Positions 59,540 through 62,831 of a stretch of DNA of 62,831 nucleotides are shown here, piece by piece; position 1 is the first letter of the stretch; each line of letters opens with the position of its first letter. Origin of the DNA: an uncultured Verrucomicrobiales bacterium (GTDB lineage: Bacteria > Verrucomicrobiota > Verrucomicrobiia > Verrucomicrobiales > Akkermansiaceae); contig CAJQKQ010000062.1 in the NCBI GenBank assembly GCA_905478925.1, positions 1 through 62,831 on the forward strand, in the 5' to 3' direction. The translations under genes and the position numbers were made by a program. The notes beneath the pieces are model-generated. The model saw only the letters and a list, made by a program, of their open reading frames with translations. It had not been told where the DNA came from and made no database searches.

Positions 59540-59571
59540 TCCTCCCATCAACGTGACGAAAAACATTTCCA

Positions 59572-60466
59572 ATGGACTGGATACCTGACCTACGCCAGTT
59601 GCGCGCGCTCGTCGCGGTGGCGGAGGAGGGGAGTTTTACGCTCGCCTCGCGCAAGCTATTCGTCACCCAATCGGCGGTCAGTCATTCCATGCGGACGCTC
59701 GAAAATCAACTCGGATGCCGGCTCCTGGATCGTTCGGGAAAGCGGGTTGGGGTGACTGCGGAAGGGGAAATCCTGCTCCGCCGCTGCAAGCGGGTTCTGC
59801 ACGAACTGAAACAGGCCACCCGCGACCTCGACGGGCTGCGGCGCTGGGGTCAAACGAGCATTAGGATCGGTGCGCCGCACAGCCTTTGCCATTTTCTAAT
59901 ACCGAGCGTGCTGAGGGAGTTCCGCGACTGCTTCCCGAGGTGCGAGCCGAGCATTGACGCCGGCGACACCACCGTGCTGCTTGAAAAACTCGCGCATGGG
60001 GAACTTGATCTGGTCGTCGGGATAAAGCCGAAGAACCACGATCAGGAAGGCTACCGCCACATGTTCGACGACGAGCTCGCCTTTCCACCCGTGGGCTGCG
60101 AATAAGGCAGCCATGCTGGACAGCCTCGGCGAGCAGCAGTTCATTATCTATGCTCGCACCACTGAGACCCACCGCCTCATCGAGGACTGGATGAAGCGGA
60201 TGGTGGGAAAGACCAAAAAGCCGCTGGTGCTAGGCGACATGCAGGCAATCAAGGAGATGGCAAAGCTTGGCACCGACGTCGGAATCGTCGCCCCGTGGGT
60301 CGCGGCCAAAGAAATCGCCGGCGGGGAGCTTCATGCCGTCAGTATTCCGGAGCCTCGGATCAAGCGCGAGTGGGGTGTTTTCCATTCCGTGCAGAGAGCA
60401 CCGAGCCTCGTCGAGGAGACCTTCATCGGTCTCTGTGAAATGGCTTTCGGGAACATGCCCAACTGA
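59572..60466 (+). pseudogene. LysR-family regulator broken by a frameshift
   Basis: The N-terminal 171 codons are a normal LysR protein: HTH with EEGSFTLASRKLFVTQSAVS and TLENQLGCRLLDRSGKRVGV, then the effector domain to MFDDELAF. After position 60084 one base (60085) breaks the frame; the original frame ends at a TAA 10 codons later. In the other frame the rest follows at once: HPWAANKAAMLDSLGEQQFI, then TETHRLIEDWMKRMV and VGIVAPWVAAKEIAGGELHA to 60466. Together the parts make about 298 codons, near the usual 300. Family members have about five residues between DELxF and HPW, so a deletion of roughly 14 bases is inferred. Confidence 0.85.
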
Positions 60467-60472
60467 AGCGGG

Positions 60473-61984
60473 TCACTGCTTTCCGGCACCCAGAAAATCG
60501 ATAAGGTCCTTGCGCGACTTCTTGAGGTCGGGGGGATTGAGGTAGAACATGTGACCCGCATCGTATTCCACGAAGGTGATCTGTTTTCGCAGGGCTTCCG
60601 GCAGATCGACCTCTTGGCGGAGGGAGTAGGGGACGCCTTCCGGAGGCGTCGCAAGATCTGCATGGGCACCCATCACAAGCACTCGCAGCATCGGGTTGTC
60701 ACGGATCGCCTGGGTCAGTCTGCCGGTAACGTTCACAATCCGGTTCTCGGAACCGTATTTCCATGGGCCGACCCCGGTGAGCACCTCGTATGGCTGATCT
60801 TCCTCCCAACCGAGTTCGTCGCCGAGGTAGGTGAGCATGGCAGTCGAGAAGGCACCGATCGCCAGCGAATAGGAGGGGTCGTATTCCGCACCGCGTGAGC
60901 CAGGATCCGTGGAATCCCATGCCACCCGCGCATCGAAACGGCCCAGCACTTTGCCCTCGGCCTTGAGCAGTTCAGAACGGAATTCCGTGGCATCCATCCG
61001 CAGCTCTTTTCGTAGCCAGATTTCCGCCGGTATCCCTGTCAACTCCGTCAACCGCCCGGCGACATCCGCTTTCTCGTCCGCGCCGAGATCACTGCCTTTC
61101 AGCAAGGCCACTCCGTAATCACCGAACGCGAATTCCTTAGCTTCGGCCAGGAGCTTCGCGCGGTCGCCTTTCACCTTGCCATGGAAATGTGCGACCGTGG
61201 CGAAGGTAGGCAGAAACACTTGATGGGAAAGCTGGCTGCCCTGCGAGCCGATGAGCGTGCGGAAATCGAGGAGAGTGGAAAGCATCACCACCCCGTTGAG
61301 CGTCATTCCGTAGCGGCTCTGGAGGTGTTGCGAGAGACCCGCCGCGCGGACGCCACCGTAGGATTCGCCGCACAGATATTTCGGCGAGCCCCAACGCTTG
61401 TTCTCCGTCACCCAGATCCGGATGAAATCCCCGACAGAATCGATGTCAGACTGCAATCCGTGGAAATCCTTGGGGTTCGCATCGTCCTCGGCGCGGCTGT
61501 ATCCGGTGGAAACCGGGTCGATGAAAACCAGATCGCAGGAGTCAAGAATGCTGAATTCGTTGTCGATGAGCCGGGCAGGGGGCGAGATCGGCTTCGTCCC
61601 GTCCCCGGGGATATCGATCCTGCGTGGGCCGAGAATGCCCAGATGCAGCCATACGGAGGAGGATCCCGGGCCACCATTGAACGCGAACATCACCGGCCTC
61701 TCCTTCATGTCCTTCACCAGGCTGCGGGTGTAGCTCACATAGAAAACCGATGCCGTCGGCTTTCCCTTGCCGTCACGGAGCTGCATCTTACCGGTCGTCG
61801 CTGTATAAGGGATCACTTCACCGCCAATGGTTACTTTCCCTTCCTTGGAAACGGGCTTCTGGATTTCTTCATCCTTGGCCTTCTTCTCAGCAGGTTCCTT
61901 TTTTGCGGGGGCTTCCTCGGCAATTACCGGGAAACAGAAACTCAGGAGAAAAAGGATTTGTAGCGTTTGAGTTCGGAGAGTCAT
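60473..61984 (-). CDS. S10 serine carboxypeptidase-like exported peptidase
   Basis: A 503-residue protein with a signal peptide (QTLQILFLLSFCFPVIA) followed by a Lys/Glu/Ala-rich stretch. The S10 alpha/beta-hydrolase domain has FNGGPGSSSVWLHLGILGP at residues 102-120, the nucleophile Ser208 in LCGESYGGVRAAGLS, Asp443 in GAHADLATPPEG and His478 in EYDAGHMFYLNPPD. This is the complete catalytic triad. Bacterial S10 proteins of this type are exported and trim peptides. The start at 61984 is chosen for the signal peptide; an in-frame extension would add unrelated residues. It ends 7 bases from the LysR remnant. Confidence 0.92.
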   Translation of the reverse strand: MTLRTQTLQILFLLSFCFPVIAEEAPAKKEPAEKKAKDEEIQKPVSKEGKVTIGGEVIPYTATTGKMQLRDGKGKPTASVFYVSYTRSLVKDMKERPVMFAFNGGPGSSSVWLHLGILGPRRIDIPGDGTKPISPPARLIDNEFSILDSCDLVFIDPVSTGYSRAEDDANPKDFHGLQSDIDSVGDFIRIWVTENKRWGSPKYLCGESYGGVRAAGLSQHLQSRYGMTLNGVVMLSTLLDFRTLIGSQGSQLSHQVFLPTFATVAHFHGKVKGDRAKLLAEAKEFAFGDYGVALLKGSDLGADEKADVAGRLTELTGIPAEIWLRKELRMDATEFRSELLKAEGKVLGRFDARVAWDSTDPGSRGAEYDPSYSLAIGAFSTAMLTYLGDELGWEEDQPYEVLTGVGPWKYGSENRIVNVTGRLTQAIRDNPMLRVLVMGAHADLATPPEGVPYSLRQEVDLPEALRKQITFVEYDAGHMFYLNPPDLKKSRKDLIDFLGAGKQ

Positions 61985-62831
61985 AGGCGCGCAGATGATC
62001 GCTAGGAAACGGGTTTTGCAAAGGCGGAACCATGCGCCATTTTTTAATGCGCCTGTGCGATGGATCCAGGGCAAATGAATTGGGTGTTTAAAATTGTCAC
62101 ATATACAGGCAACGCCGCCCGATTTTTCCTGCGCGAGACGGCGAAGCTGAGGATCGCCGTTTCCTGCGATTTTCCTTACCTTTCCGAGGGTTCTTACGAC
62201 TTCGAAATGGAATATTGATTGAATTGTTTTTTTTTCGGAAAAAAGACCATTAATCTATGTAAAAGAGTAGATAACGATTTTTAAAATAGCCACTGAATTA
62301 GCGCTGGTTGAAACCTTTCAATCGTTTCAATCGATTGTTTCAGATGCAAGCGACAACCCTCATAAAATCCTGTATTTCGGGGAACTCGTCCTGCTTTCGG
62401 CGTTCAGGAGCAAGTGCATCGGGTGTTGTTTTTTCGATCTCCGGCAGGATTGAGTGCTTCGCTGAGATTTTCCAATCCGGGGATTGGCGCCGTGATTGGG
62501 TCTTCGGGGCATTCTTTGTGGTCCCAAGGATTACAGACATCTCGATTCATTCCAGGAATCCAATGATTCCAAGAAACGTGAAGATCTCGTGGTAAAGTTG
62601 CTCTTGGCAAGAGGCCTGCGAAGCCAGCGCTGGGGTTGACTGCGATCTAGCCGATTGACCGCACGAATCCCCGCAAGAGGAATGGCTCTCAGCTCTCAGC
62701 TCTCAGCTCACGGCTCACGGCTCACGGCTCACGGCTCACGGCTCTCCTCCTTTAAACTTGTTACAATATATGTAATGCAAAGTGAGATATCTGGAGCGCG
62801 GTGGTGGATGCGCCGGAGAGCCCTTAGTCCT
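61985..62831. other. 847-base region without a recognisable gene
   Basis: The part at 62215-62300 is AT-rich with a run of nine T and could hold the promoter of something further right. Tandem TTTCAATCG (62316-62324 and 62325-62333) overlaps the palindrome CAATCGATTG. A heptamer array lies at 62685-62747, and TTACA-ATATA-TGTAA at 62761-62775. Open frames in 62300-62600 have no convincing start or family. Confidence 0.55.
62685..62747. repeat. Heptanucleotide tandem array (GCTCTCA x3, GCTCACG x5, GCTCTCC)
   Basis: Nine consecutive 7-base units in two homogeneous blocks. Same unit length as the arrays at 509 and 12158 but a different sequence. It lies in non-coding DNA near the right edge. Confidence 0.9.

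Noticed and set aside
62308..62595. A 95-codon plus-strand frame near the right edge
   Set aside because: It begins at TTG in repeat-like DNA, has no Shine-Dalgarno and no recognisable family; I left the region as non-coding.
1..62831. tRNA genes, CRISPR arrays, insertion sequences or prophage genes
   Set aside because: No T-loop consensus with matching cloverleaf arms, no regularly spaced identical repeats with unique spacers, and no transposase, integrase or phage structural motif was found on reading the spacers and frames.

Overview
The window looks like chromosomal DNA of a Verrucomicrobiota bacterium, probably of the Verrucomicrobiales (Luteolibacter/Haloferula-like). This is inferred from gene families, not from a database search. 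Markers are: a large secreted PVC-type protein with a SGNH lipase-like domain, a membrane-bound-dehydrogenase propeller, a HEAT-like region and a CxxCH cytochrome c module; three pseudopilins of the Verru_Chthon cassette type; many secreted proteins and lipoproteins; high-GC coding DNA; and intergenic spaces filled with short dispersed repeats. No tRNA, rRNA, CRISPR array, phage or transposase gene was recognised. Most of the window is core housekeeping DNA.

Layout. 1-8.2 kb: end of an rRNA methyltransferase, mnmA, a GYF/CD225-like pair with a DUF2752 gene, argB, a CHASE2-like membrane protein with a histone-like tail, tmk, an M32 carboxypeptidase and an RRM protein. 8.4-15.1 kb: a small hypothetical, an O-methyltransferase-like protein, a DEAD-box helicase, DUF58 with an overlapping small membrane protein, and an M16 peptidase. 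15.4-22.6 kb: small membrane proteins, a HerA-like ATPase, guaB-guaA and a secreted protein. 22.9-32.5 kb: smc, divergent from a coiled-coil/TPR protein and its coupled lipoprotein, which converge on a three-gene pseudopilin operon. 32.9-39.5 kb: galE, an Arg/Ser-rich lipoprotein, heme A synthase, an AI-2E-type transporter, two tiny lipoproteins each with its own terminator, and a second DEAD-box helicase. 39.8-50.6 kb: an orphan ABC ATPase, an aminotransferase, an LptF/G permease operon, a large TPR protein, a mini-lipoprotein coupled to an unusual eukaryote-type hisA, and transketolase. 50.8-62.8 kb: a Tat-exported 5'-nucleotidase, small proteins, a sigma-70 factor, a DUF1460 lipoprotein, the PVC cytochrome fusion, a decayed LysR/NrtA-like pair and an S10 carboxypeptidase.

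Functional links. guaB and guaA together turn IMP into GMP. The pseudopilins, TPR proteins and lipoproteins form an envelope theme. Two DEAD-box helicases and an RRM protein suggest an RNA-remodelling set. The most unusual items are the miniature lipoproteins with private terminators (too short for ordinary gene calling), the pseudopilin operon without its large partner, the eukaryote-type HisA, the broken regulator/binding-protein pair that still keeps a symmetric operator-like dyad, and several families of short dispersed or nested repeats.
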